64,000 nt of DNA from Sphingomonas sp. GM_Shp_1. GTDB taxonomy: Bacteria > Pseudomonadota > Alphaproteobacteria > Sphingomonadales > Sphingomonadaceae. The first letter of the stretch is position 1; the number at the start of each line of letters is the position of its first letter. This document shows, piece after piece, positions 8,807 through 17,100 of the stretch. Both the position numbers and the translations under genes were made by a program. The DNA is taken from positions 1-64,000 of the forward strand of contig NZ_JALNUR010000011.1 of assembly GCF_026540895.1 (NCBI RefSeq). The letters are read 5' to 3'. The notes beneath the pieces were generated by a model. The model was not told where the DNA came from, did not search any database, and saw nothing but the letters and a program-made list of their open reading frames with translations.

Positions 8807-10075
8807 TCAGCCCTGGTCGGGCCAGAGCCCGCGCGTATCCAGGACGGTCTTGCCGCGTCGCTCCTCCAGCGGGATCGATCGGAACAGGTCGTGATCCACC
8901 AGAACGATCATCGCCTCGCAGGTTTCCAAGGCGGTGTCGATGTCGATCAAGGTCGCGCCCGTCCCGTCGAACGCGCGGGGCAGGGTCGTGGCATAGGGCT
9001 CGACGATCCGCACCCGCTCGCCGAATTGCCGGGCAAGCGCGGTCGCGACCTTCAGGGCGGGGCTTTCGCGGAAGTCGTCGATATTCGCCTTGAACGCCAG
9101 GCCAAGACAGGCGACCGGGCGGCCGTCGGGCTGCGCCTCGATCATCGCGGCGGCGCGGGCGATGACATGGTCGGTCTTGCCGTCGTTCACCTCGCGCGCA
9201 GTGCGGATCAAGGGCGTGTTGGCGGGGTCGGCGGCGACCAGGAACCAGGGATCGACCGCGATGCAATGCCCGCCGACGCCGGGGCCCGGCGACAGGATGT
9301 TGACGCGCGGATGACGGTTGGCCAGCCGGATGACCTCCCACACATCGACGCCCAGCGTATCGGCCACCAGGCTCAGTTCGTTGGCGAAGGCGATATTGAC
9401 GTCGCGAAAGGCGTTTTCGGTCAGCTTGGTCATTTCCGCCGCGCGCGCGGTGGTGGTGACGCAGGCCCCGCGCACGAAGCGACGGTAGAAGGTCAGCGCC
9501 TTGCGCGCGCAACGCGGGGTGATGCCGCCGATCACCCGGTCATTGTCGATCAGCTCGACCAGGATCCGCCCCGGCAGCACGCGCTCGGGGCAATAGGCGA
9601 TCGCGATGTCGGCCTGCTCGCCCGCGCGGGTGAGGCCCGGCATCTTCAAATCGGGGCGCGCATCCGCGATCAGGTCGCGCACCTGCTCGGTGGTGCCGAC
9701 CGGAGAGGTCGATTCGAGGATCAGCGTGTCCCCGGTCTTCAGGACCGGCGCGACGGCGCGCGCGGCGTCGAGGACATAGGTGATGTCCGGCTGACGCGCC
9801 TCGGTGAAGGGGGTGGGGACGGCGATGACGAAGACGTGGGCGGGCGCGACGGTCAGCGAGGCCTTCAGGCTTCCGCGCGACACGACGCCGGAGACGAGGC
9901 CGTCCAGATCGACCTCCTCGATATGCACGCGGCCCGAATTGATCGTCTCCACGACCGAGGGGGTGACGTCGACGCCGGTCACCATCGCGCCGGTGCGGGC
10001 GATCACGGCGGCGGTGGGCAGGCCGATATAGCCCAAGCCCATCACCGTGACTGAAAGTTCAGAGTCCAAGGGCAT
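8807..10075 (-). CDS. wecC: UDP-N-acetyl-D-mannosaminuronate dehydrogenase (nucleotide-sugar dehydrogenase)
   Basis: This 422-residue enzyme family oxidises UDP-ManNAc to UDP-ManNAcA with two NAD+. The Rossmann motif GLGYIGLPTA is near residue 12 and ESTSPVGTT marks the substrate region. FANELSLVAD and GPGVGGHCIAVDPWFL carry the catalytic Cys, and GLAFKANIDDFRESPA starts the C-terminal nucleotide-binding domain. The ATG at 10075 (MPLDSELSVTVMG) overlaps the 3' end of wecB by 17 nt, so the two are translationally linked. Closely related dehydrogenases act on UDP-GlcNAc or UDP-GalNAc, but the wecB neighbour supports ManNAc. Confidence 0.92.
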   Translation of the reverse strand: MPLDSELSVTVMGLGYIGLPTAAVIARTGAMVTGVDVTPSVVETINSGRVHIEEVDLDGLVSGVVSRGSLKASLTVAPAHVFVIAVPTPFTEARQPDITYVLDAARAVAPVLKTGDTLILESTSPVGTTEQVRDLIADARPDLKMPGLTRAGEQADIAIAYCPERVLPGRILVELIDNDRVIGGITPRCARKALTFYRRFVRGACVTTTARAAEMTKLTENAFRDVNIAFANELSLVADTLGVDVWEVIRLANRHPRVNILSPGPGVGGHCIAVDPWFLVAADPANTPLIRTAREVNDGKTDHVIARAAAMIEAQPDGRPVACLGLAFKANIDDFRESPALKVATALARQFGERVRIVEPYATTLPRAFDGTGATLIDIDTALETCEAMIVLVDHDLFRSIPLEERRGKTVLDTRGLWPDQG

Positions 10076-11207
10076 CGCAAATGATCCTGCTGATCCGGTC
10101 GGCGGTGTCGCCGGTGCCGAAGGGGTTATGGGCGCGTGCCATGGCGGCATGGCGGGCGGGGTCGTCCAGCAACGCGAAGACTTCCTCGGCGATCCGGTCC
10201 TCGTCGGTGCCGATCAGCCGGGCGGTGCCCGCCGCGACGCCTTCGGGCCGTTCGGTCGTCTCGCGCATCACGAGGACGGGCTTGCCGAGGGCGGGGGCTT
10301 CCTCCTGCACGCCGCCCGAGTCGGTCAGGACGATATGGGTGGCGTCGAGCGCGCGGACGAAATGCGGATAATCGAGCGGCGCGATCCGGGCGATGGCGGG
10401 ATGGTCGCCCAATATCTCGTCCATCACCTGCGCCACATTGGGGTTGGGATGCATGGGGAAGACGATGCCGATATCGGGTCGCTCGGCGATCCGGCGCAGC
10501 GCGCGCGCGATCGAGGCCATGCCGCCGCCGAAATTCTCGCGCCTGTGGGTCGTCACCAGGACGATCCGCTTGCCCGTCATGCGCGCCAGCACGGGGTCGA
10601 GATCGGCCGCCAGCGCCGGGTCGGCGGCGATCCGGTCGCGGGTCCAATGCAGGGCGTCGATCACGCTGTTGCCCGTGACGTGCACACGCGCGGGATCGAT
10701 CCCCTCGGCCCGCAGTGCGGCGGCGGCGATTTCGGTGGGGGCGAAGTGCAGCGCGGCGATCGGGGCCACGATCCGCCGGTTCACCTCCTCCGGCCAGGGC
10801 TGATAGATATCGCCCGAGCGGAGCCCCGCCTCGACATGGGCGACCGGAATCTTGCGATAATAGGCGGCCAGCGCGCCGGTCATCGCGGTGGCGGTGTCGC
10901 CCTGGACCACGACCATGGCGGGACGCACCCCGTCCATCACCTCGCCCAGACCCATCAGCAGCCGCGCGGTCAGCCGGTCGAGCGACTGGCCAGGCTCCAT
11001 CAGGTCCAGGTCATGGTCGGGGGTCAGCCCGGCGATTGCCAGCACCTGGTCCAGCATCCCGCGATGCTGGGCCGTGACGCAGGTGCGCACCGGTGCGCCT
11101 GTCGCAGCCAGGGCCCGGATCACCGGGAAAAGCTTGATCGCTTCGGGCCGGGTTCCAAAGACGACCAGAATCGGTGCAGGGATGGGTGCAGGGTTCATGG
11201 ATCGCAT
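10059..11207 (-). CDS. wecB: UDP-N-acetylglucosamine 2-epimerase (non-hydrolysing)
   Basis: The 382-residue enzyme converts UDP-GlcNAc to UDP-ManNAc, the substrate of the next gene's product. Family motifs are VVFGTRPEAIKLFPV, VQGDT, AHVEAGLRSGD, TTHRREN, and LTDSGGVQEEAPALGKP with RETTERPEG. The start may be the ATG at 11207 or a second in-frame ATG at 11198. It is divergent from galU with a gap of about 100 nt, so nucleotide-sugar supply for a surface polysaccharide is grouped here. Confidence 0.95.
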   Translation of the reverse strand: MRSMNPAPIPAPILVVFGTRPEAIKLFPVIRALAATGAPVRTCVTAQHRGMLDQVLAIAGLTPDHDLDLMEPGQSLDRLTARLLMGLGEVMDGVRPAMVVVQGDTATAMTGALAAYYRKIPVAHVEAGLRSGDIYQPWPEEVNRRIVAPIAALHFAPTEIAAAALRAEGIDPARVHVTGNSVIDALHWTRDRIAADPALAADLDPVLARMTGKRIVLVTTHRRENFGGGMASIARALRRIAERPDIGIVFPMHPNPNVAQVMDEILGDHPAIARIAPLDYPHFVRALDATHIVLTDSGGVQEEAPALGKPVLVMRETTERPEGVAAGTARLIGTDEDRIAEEVFALLDDPARHAAMARAHNPFGTGDTADRISRIICDALGL

Positions 11208-11310
11208 TCTATGCTGTCGCTTTTAAGGACATCCTAATCGTATCGGCGCGTCGTTACGCTATGTTGCGGCGCAAAATCAGGGTAATGCCGTCCGTGTTCA
11301 GGGAGGTTTC

Positions 11311-12171
11311 ATGACGATCAAGAAAGTGCGCAAGGCCGTTTTTCCGGTGGCCGGTCTGGGAACGCGGTTCCTGCCCGCGACCAAGTCGATGCCCAAGGAA
11401 ATGCTGACCGTCGTCGACAAGCCGTTGATCCAATATGCGGTCGAGGAAGCGCTGGAGGCGGGGATCGAGCAGATCATCTTCGTCACCGGTCGCGGCAAGG
11501 GCGCGCTGGAGGATCATTTCGACATCTCCTACGAACTCGAAGCCACGATGAAGGCGCGCGGCAAGTCGCTCGCGGTGATCGACGGCATCCGCCAGAAGCC
11601 GGGTTCGCCCGTCTATGTCCGCCAGCAGGAGCCGCTGGGCCTGGGCCATGCCGTGTGGTGCGCGCGCGAGATTGTCGGCGACGAGCCCTTCGCGGTGCTG
11701 CTGCCCGACGAACTGATGGTCGGCGGCTTCATGAAGCAGATGGTCGAGGCCTATGACAAGGTCGGCGGCAACGTCATCGGCGCGCTCGAAGTGCCTGACA
11801 GCGAGACCGACAAATACGGCATCATCTCGCCCGGCAAGCAGGACGGTCGCCTGACTGAGGTCACCGCGCTGGTCGAGAAGCCCAAGGGCAAGGCGCCGTC
11901 GAACCTGATGATCCCGGGTCGCTATATCCTCCAGCCCGAGGTGATGCAGATCCTCGACGCGCAGGAGCCTGGCGCGGGCGGCGAGATCCAGTTGACCGAC
12001 GCGATGGCCAAGCTGATCGGTAACCAGCCCTTCCATGGCTTTACCTTCGACGGGCAGCGTTACGACTGCGGCGACAAGGCGGGCTGGCTGACCGCCAATC
12101 TGGCACTGGGCGTCGCGCGCGAGGACATCGGTCCGGCGGTACGCGAATTCGCCAAGACGCTGTTCGCCTGA
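11311..12171 (+). CDS. galU: UTP-glucose-1-phosphate uridylyltransferase
   Basis: This 286-residue enzyme makes UDP-glucose from UTP and glucose 1-phosphate for polysaccharide and glycolipid synthesis. The nucleotide-binding signature GLGTRFLPATKSMPKEML lies at residues 15-32. QQEPLGLGHAV, LLPDEL and VEKPKGKAPSNL follow. GAGGEIQLTDA and DCGDKAGWL complete the family pattern. GGAGG lies 4 nt upstream of the ATG at 11311. A strong terminator follows the stop. Confidence 0.97.
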   Translation: MTIKKVRKAVFPVAGLGTRFLPATKSMPKEMLTVVDKPLIQYAVEEALEAGIEQIIFVTGRGKGALEDHFDISYELEATMKARGKSLAVIDGIRQKPGSPVYVRQQEPLGLGHAVWCAREIVGDEPFAVLLPDELMVGGFMKQMVEAYDKVGGNVIGALEVPDSETDKYGIISPGKQDGRLTEVTALVEKPKGKAPSNLMIPGRYILQPEVMQILDAQEPGAGGEIQLTDAMAKLIGNQPFHGFTFDGQRYDCGDKAGWLTANLALGVAREDIGPAVREFAKTLFA

Positions 12172-12195
12172 TCGGGTTTCCCGAGTGGTAAGGGG

Positions 12196-12228
12196 AGGGG
12201 CGGGGCCGAAAGGCCACCGCCCCTTTTC
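12196..12228 (+). terminator. galU terminator
   Basis: A GC-rich stem (GGGGCGGGGCC paired with GGCCACCGCCCC, one bulged A) closes a GAAA-type loop and is followed by TTTT. It starts about 25 nt after the galU stop. Confidence 0.8.
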
Positions 12229-12821
12229 TTATTCCTCCCCAAGCTCGCTTGGGGAGGGGGGCGCCCGGTACTGTCGGGCGGTGGAGGGGCGGGGCGTTCT
12301 CGATCAGGGGATGCGGTTTCCAAGACCAATCGATCTTCATGCTATGGCTTCTTCCCTCTCCCCTGGACAGGGGAGAGGGTTAGCGGAGCTTGCCAGCGTG
12401 CTGGCTAGCGCAGCTTGGGTGAGGGGTTGAGCGAGCCTCGGGCTCGCGCGCGCTCCGCGCGCTCACCCCTCACCCGCTCCGACTAAGCCTTTGCTTCGCA
12501 AAGACCAAGTCTGCGCAACCCTCTCCCCTCTATGAGGGGCGAGGGGAAAAAAAGGGCATATCCGAACTAAGCCGGACCGCAATTCAAGCGAAGGGTCATC
12601 ATTCCTCCCCTGTAAGGGGAGGGGGGACCATGCGTAGCATGGTGGAGGGGTGTCCCCCTATCGAGAGCGCTTCACCCCTCCGTCAGGCCTTCGGCCTGCC
12701 ACCTCCCCTTCCAGGGGAGGAATGAGTGATCGGCCCTGGCGGGCTGTACCCCCATGCCCCTCCACCACCGGGCTGGCGCCCGGCGGTCCCCCTCCCCATC
12801 GGAGATGGGGAGAATTTTGGG
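12229..12821. repeat. Cluster of short palindromic intergenic repeats
   Basis: This stretch holds no gene but at least five palindromic blocks. Block 12231-12295 and block 12601-12665 share the pattern ATTCCTCCCC...GGGGAGGGGGG...GGTGGAGGGG. Blocks near 12672-12725 and 12760-12815 are the same type inverted (CCCCTCCACCAC...CTCCCC). Around 12351-12545 is a longer palindrome of a second type: CCCTCTCCCCTGG...GGTGAGGGG, mirrored by CACCCCTCACCC...CCCTCTCCCC. Such REP-like elements are frequent between converging genes in sphingomonads; here galU converges with a minus-strand operon. Confidence 0.75.
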
Positions 12822-13178
12822 CTACCGCTGACCCCGCCGCCCGAGCCACGCGAAGGTCAGCAGGATGACGGTCGGCCATAGCATCGTCTCCCACATATCC
12901 GACCAACTGGCGGGCAGATTGCCCTCGTCGGTGGGGTAGAAGGGCTGGAGCAGGTCATAGGCTTCGTTGACCGTTTCGATCACCAGCACGGTCAGCCAGC
13001 ATCGCCAGTCCCAGGGCTTGCGCCGCATCACCAGCGCCGCGAGCACTAGGATCGCCATCCCCGCATGAACGTGTAGCGTACTGTCCGGCAGGCCGGTGAT
13101 CCGGCCGATCCAGCTCTTGTCGCCGGTCCAGTCGAACCAGCCTGCGGGCGGGGCAGGGGGCGCGGGGGGCGTGCTCAT
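12822..13178 (-). CDS. Small membrane protein of unknown function (HVHAGMA family, paralogue)
   Basis: This 118-residue protein is the last gene of the ubiE operon. It shares DSTLHVHAGMAILVLAA, ETVNEAYDLL and ETMLWPTVILL with the protein at 3553-3867, in the same order and spacing apart from a short insertion. Three hydrophobic segments are likely. The ATG at 13178 overlaps the thiF/moeB stop (ATGA), which fixes the start as MSTPPAPPAPP rather than the upstream frame from 13205. Function unknown. Confidence 0.8.
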   Translation of the reverse strand: MSTPPAPPAPPAGWFDWTGDKSWIGRITGLPDSTLHVHAGMAILVLAALVMRRKPWDWRCWLTVLVIETVNEAYDLLQPFYPTDEGNLPASWSDMWETMLWPTVILLTFAWLGRRGQR

Positions 13179-13936
13179 GCCGCCACCGATCGGGCGCAAC
13201 GGCAACCGGGGTCCTTGGGCAGCATCAGCGTGCGGAACCGCATGGTCAGCATATCGGCGATCAGGATGCTGCCCGCGGTGTCCCGACCGAAGGGTGCGGC
13301 GGCGCGCAGGGTTTCCAGCGCGGCGAGACTGCCCATCACGCCCGTCACCGGCCCCAGCACCCCGTCATCCGCGCAGGTCAGTCCCGCCTGATCGACCGCG
13401 TCGCCGACGAAGCAGCGGTAGCAGGGCTTGTCCGCCTCCCACCCGCGATAGACCGCCAACTGCCCCTCGAACTGCCCGACCGCCGCCGAGACGAGGGGGA
13501 TTCGCACCGCCAGCGCGGCATCGGCGACGGCCAGCCGGGTCGCGAAATTGTCGCACCCGTCCAGCACGACATCGGCACCCTCGATCAGCGCTCCCGCATT
13601 CTCCGCCGTCACCCGCGTGCGATGGACGGTGACCGCGACATGCGGGTTGAGCCGCGCGACATGGGCGGCGGCGGCCTCGACCTTGGGGAGCCCACGATCC
13701 TCGGTGGTGAAGATGGTCTGGCGTTGCAGGTTGGACGGCTCGACCACGTCGTCGTCGATCAGGACGAGCGATCCGGTCCCGGCGGCGGCGAGATACTGGA
13801 TGGCGGGGGAGCCGATTCCGCCCGCGCCGATCACCGCGACCTTGGCCTGTTTCAACCGGATTTGACCGCCGCCGCCGAATTCCCGCAACACGATATGGCG
13901 GGCATAACGGGCAAGTTCGTCGTCGGTCAGGATCAT
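13175..13936 (-). CDS. ThiF/MoeB/HesA-family E1-like adenylyltransferase
   Basis: The 253-residue protein has the adenylating fold of MoeB and ThiF, which activate the C-terminus of a ubiquitin-like sulfur carrier. Seen are LARYARHIVLREFGGGGQ, the nucleotide loop GAGGIGSPAIQYLAAAG, DDDVVEPSNLQRQ, DGCDNFATR and the zinc pairs CYRC and CRC. The conserved Cys lies in CADDGVLGPVTGVMG. The ATG at 13936 (MILTDDEL) is preferred over 13945 because it forms an ATGA overlap with the upstream stop, as at every neighbouring junction. No rhodanese domain is fused. Whether it serves molybdopterin, thiamine or another pathway is not settled, since no carrier-protein gene lies nearby. Confidence 0.88.
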   Translation of the reverse strand: MILTDDELARYARHIVLREFGGGGQIRLKQAKVAVIGAGGIGSPAIQYLAAAGTGSLVLIDDDVVEPSNLQRQTIFTTEDRGLPKVEAAAAHVARLNPHVAVTVHRTRVTAENAGALIEGADVVLDGCDNFATRLAVADAALAVRIPLVSAAVGQFEGQLAVYRGWEADKPCYRCFVGDAVDQAGLTCADDGVLGPVTGVMGSLAALETLRAAAPFGRDTAGSILIADMLTMRFRTLMLPKDPGCRCARSVAA

Positions 13937-14352
13937 CCCGGCCATGTATAGGTGATGACCGTGCGATACCAGCGATCGCCCGCCATCATCGTGCGGTGGG
14001 TCAGGTGGCGGATCATCCGCTGCGCCACGCCCGCGCTATATTGCTCGACCGTCGGACAGCCGATGGCGAGCGGCACCACGCTGTTCGCGATGCCGTCCGG
14101 CCCCAGCCGCACGGCCAGCGGCACGACCAGCACCATCTGCTCGTCGGTCGCCTTCGCGCGGGGACAACGCCCCGACGTCACCTCGTCGCGGACGAAGCGC
14201 ACCATGTCGGGGCTGGCCGGGGGCAGGGTGATCGCGGCCAGCGTCGACCAGTCGTGCGGCGGCTCGGCCGCGGTCGGCGCGGGCGGCGGCGTGGCGGGCG
14301 TCGCCGGCACGGTGACTTGCAGCGCGGCGGCCAGGAGCGACAGCACGATCAT
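13933..14352 (-). CDS. Small exported protein, possibly TonB-C-like
   Basis: The 139-residue product starts [20 protein letters not shown], a short signal peptide, followed by a Pro/Ala-rich stretch and a compact domain with two cysteines (GRCPRAKAT and [10 protein letters not shown]). The C-terminal half, with [19 protein letters not shown] and a final TVITYTW strand, resembles the TonB C-terminal fold in outline. I do not assign a function on that basis. It overlaps dut (upstream) and thiF/moeB (downstream) by ATGA at both ends. Confidence 0.75.
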   Translation of the reverse strand: MIVLSLLAAALQVTVPATPATPPPAPTAAEPPHDWSTLAAITLPPASPDMVRFVRDEVTSGRCPRAKATDEQMVLVVPLAVRLGPDGIANSVVPLAIGCPTVEQYSAGVAQRMIRHLTHRTMMAGDRWYRTVITYTWPG

Positions 14353-14798
14353 CGGCCGGTCGATCCGAACCCGCCATGCCCCCGCTGCGTCTCGTCCAGC
14401 TCATCGACCAGGGTCAGCGTGGCGCGCTGGACGGGGGCGGGGACGAGTTGCGCGATCCGCTCGCCGCGCACCACCTCGAACGGCGCCTCGCCCAGATTGG
14501 CCAGGATCACCTTCACCTCGCCGCGATAATCCTCGTCGATGGTGCCGGGCGTGTTGAGGCAGGTGATGCCGTTCTTCAGCGCCAGGCCGGAGCGGGGCCG
14601 CACCTGCACCTCGTAACCCGGCGGAATGGCGATGGCGAAGCCGGTCGCGACGGCGGCGCGCTTGCCCGGATGGAGCGTCAGCGTCTCCGCCGCGACGACA
14701 TCCATGCCCGCCGCGCCGGGCGTGGCATAGGCGGGCAGGACAAGCCCTTCGCCATGGGGCAAGCGTTTGATGGCAATGGAGATGGGAGCAAGCGTCAT
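14349..14798 (-). CDS. dut: dUTP diphosphatase
   Basis: This 149-residue trimeric enzyme hydrolyses dUTP to dUMP and pyrophosphate, keeping uracil out of DNA. The five dUTPase motifs are present: [42 protein letters not shown] and the C-terminal [10 protein letters not shown] that closes over the nucleotide. Coupling with coaBC is common in bacteria and is seen here as an ATGA overlap at 14795-14798. Confidence 0.97.
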   Translation of the reverse strand: MTLAPISIAIKRLPHGEGLVLPAYATPGAAGMDVVAAETLTLHPGKRAAVATGFAIAIPPGYEVQVRPRSGLALKNGITCLNTPGTIDEDYRGEVKVILANLGEAPFEVVRGERIAQLVPAPVQRATLTLVDELDETQRGHGGFGSTGR

Positions 14799-15982
14799 GA
14801 CCGGTCTTGTAGCGCATCGGCGATACGTTGCGCGAGCCCCCTGGCCACATCGTCCTTGCCCATCCGCTCCCAGCTTTCGACGCCCTCGGCGGTGATCAGG
14901 TGGACGCGGTTGGCCTCACCGCCGAACACGTCGCCCGACACGTCGTTGGCGACGATCCAGTCGGCCCGCTTGCGCGCACGCTTGGCGACGGCATGGTCGA
15001 TGACATTCTCCGTTTCCGCCGCGAAGCCGACGACCAGTGCGGGGCGGTCGGGAGAGACGGCGACGGTGGCAAGGATATCCGGGTTTTCGACCAGGGTCAG
15101 GGCGGGCGCGGCGCCGCCGTCCTTCTTCACCTTCTGCTCCGCCGCCTCGACCCGCCAGTCGGCGACGGCGGCGACCATCACGGCGGCGTCGGCGGGAAGG
15201 GCCGCCTCAACCGCTGCCGCCATCTGCCGCGCGGTTTCGACATCGACCCGCGTCACCCCCGTCGGAGTCGGCAAGGTGACCGGTCCCGCGACCAGCGTCA
15301 CCCGCGCGCCCAAAGCGGCTAGCGCCCCCGCCACCGCGAAACCCTGTCGCCCGGAGGACCGGTTGGCGATGTAGCGGACCGGGTCGATCGGCTCATGGGT
15401 CGGCCCGGCGGTGACGAGGATATGGCGACCGGCCAGCGGGCGGGCGGCGGGGGCCAGCTTCGCCTCGATCGCGGAGAGAATGGCGGGCGGCTCGGGCAGG
15501 CGGCCGGGGCCGAACTCGCCACAGGCCATCGCGCCTTCGTCGGGAGCCATCACCTCGACGCCGTCGGCCCGCAGCCGCGCCACGTTGCGCTGCGTCGCGG
15601 GGTGCAGCCACATGCGCACGTTCATGGCGGGTGCGACCAGCACCGGCGTATCGGTGGCGAGCAGCAGGGTGGTCGCCAGATCGTCGGCATGGCCGTTCGC
15701 CATCCGCGCCATCAGGTCGGCGGTGCCGGGCGCGACGACGACCAGATCGGCCTCGCGGCTCAGCTGGATATGGCCCATCTCCGCCTCGTCCTTCAGGTCC
15801 CACAGGGTGGTGAAGACCTGGTTCTCCGACAGGGCGGCGAGCGTCATCGGGGTGACGAAATGGCTGCCGCCTTCGGTCAGGACGCAGCGGACGCTGTGGC
15901 CGCTCTTGCGGAGCAGGCGGATCAGTTCGCAGCTCTTATAGGCGGCGATGCCGCCGCCGACGATCAACAGGATATGGCTCAT
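14795..15982 (-). CDS. coaBC: Bifunctional phosphopantothenoylcysteine decarboxylase / phosphopantothenate-cysteine ligase
   Basis: This 395-residue enzyme catalyses two successive steps of coenzyme A synthesis. The N-terminal flavoprotein domain (CoaC, residues 1-180) shows GGGIAAYKS, the conserved PAMNVRMW and [13 protein letters not shown]. The C-terminal CoaB domain starts at about residue 188 with [28 protein letters not shown] and carries VAAVADWRV and KKDGG. The start at 15982 overlaps the stop of the upstream membrane-protein gene by ATGA. Confidence 0.96.
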   Translation of the reverse strand: MSHILLIVGGGIAAYKSCELIRLLRKSGHSVRCVLTEGGSHFVTPMTLAALSENQVFTTLWDLKDEAEMGHIQLSREADLVVVAPGTADLMARMANGHADDLATTLLLATDTPVLVAPAMNVRMWLHPATQRNVARLRADGVEVMAPDEGAMACGEFGPGRLPEPPAILSAIEAKLAPAARPLAGRHILVTAGPTHEPIDPVRYIANRSSGRQGFAVAGALAALGARVTLVAGPVTLPTPTGVTRVDVETARQMAAAVEAALPADAAVMVAAVADWRVEAAEQKVKKDGGAAPALTLVENPDILATVAVSPDRPALVVGFAAETENVIDHAVAKRARKRADWIVANDVSGDVFGGEANRVHLITAEGVESWERMGKDDVARGLAQRIADALQDRS

Positions 15983-17085
15983 CGCACGACTCGCGTCACG
16001 GTGATGCGTCGCCGGTCACGCACGGCGGCGATCAACTCGCGTACCGCATCGGGGGCGAAGACGACGCCCAGGAAGAACAAGGGGGACAGGCCCAGCATCA
16101 TCACGGGCGCTCCGGTCAGCAGTGCCACCAGCGCATAGGCCAAGATCGTCGCCCCCGCCCGCCGCGCCAATGCCTGCCGCCAGTTCGCCCAGCCCAGTGC
16201 GGCCAATGCGGTCAGCGGCACGACCAGCGCCATCGGCAGGAAGCCGACCGCATGGATGGAAGCGAGGCTCGCGACCCAGTGACCGGGGGAGAGAATGGCG
16301 ATGGGCGAGCCCATGGCGGGGTCGGCCGTGCCCACCAGATCGTGGAGCGCATGGGCATGCGCCGCCAAAACGAGCAGCGCGACCGCCAGGGCGATCATCC
16401 AGCCGATCGTCTCCTGCCGAACCTTCGCCCGCCAGGCCAGCGCCAGCATGACCATGCCATAGAGAAGCGCCATGGGGCTGAGGATCATCGCCGCCAGCCC
16501 CAGGGCGATGGCGCTGAGGCTTCCCTCCGGGCGGCGCTGCACCAGCGACAAGGCGATCAGCAGCCCGGCCCAGGCCTCGGGCACCGCGACCATCGCGCGA
16601 TCGATCAGCGGATAAAGCCCCGCCGCCAGCAGGATCGCCGCGAGCAGCACCGGGCCGCGATGGCTCATCACCGGCGCGATGCGACGCAGCCAGCTCGCCA
16701 TCACCGCCAGGCCCAGCGCCACCATCAGCAACCGCCCCACGAACTGGGGCAGCACGGCCAGCGTCACGGTCAGCGCGGGCAGCGGAATGGCGAGCAGGGC
16801 GGGGCGCAGCGCCCGGTCATTCTCGCGCAGGGCATCGATCGCAGCGGGGTAGAAGGACTGCCCGTGCCGGACATGATCGAGGATCGCGAGCGAAACCGGC
16901 GACAGGTGATCCGCGACCGGCTCGACCAGCCCTTGCGTCGCCAGCGCTACGGGTACGAACAGGACCAGCAGCGCCAGCACCCCCATCGCCACCATGGGCG
17001 ATATGTTCGACAGCCGCCCCGGCTGGCCCAGCCAGAGCGGTCGCGGCATACGGCGCGAGGGGGCGGAGGGCGCGCTGCCGGGCAT
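15979..17085 (-). CDS. Polytopic inner-membrane protein of unknown function
   Basis: The 368-residue product has roughly nine to ten hydrophobic segments starting at residue 32 (MVAMGVLALLVLFVPVALA). An early periplasm-sized loop contains DHVRHGQSFYPAAIDALREND. This first loop followed by many helices resembles the layout of glycosyltransferase-like membrane proteins, but no catalytic motif is clear. GGGG about 9 nt upstream supports the ATG at 17085. It lies between ubiB (15-nt gap) and coaBC (ATGA overlap), so it is certainly cotranscribed. Confidence 0.8.
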   Translation of the reverse strand: MPGSAPSAPSRRMPRPLWLGQPGRLSNISPMVAMGVLALLVLFVPVALATQGLVEPVADHLSPVSLAILDHVRHGQSFYPAAIDALRENDRALRPALLAIPLPALTVTLAVLPQFVGRLLMVALGLAVMASWLRRIAPVMSHRGPVLLAAILLAAGLYPLIDRAMVAVPEAWAGLLIALSLVQRRPEGSLSAIALGLAAMILSPMALLYGMVMLALAWRAKVRQETIGWMIALAVALLVLAAHAHALHDLVGTADPAMGSPIAILSPGHWVASLASIHAVGFLPMALVVPLTALAALGWANWRQALARRAGATILAYALVALLTGAPVMMLGLSPLFFLGVVFAPDAVRELIAAVRDRRRITVTRVVR

Positions 17086-17100
17086 GCCTACCCCCGTATC

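Noticed and set aside
8521..9093. Plus-strand open frame across the palindromic element and wecC
   Set aside because: It is low-complexity Arg/Ser-rich and antisense to wecC. The region is explained by the nested palindrome and the dehydrogenase gene.
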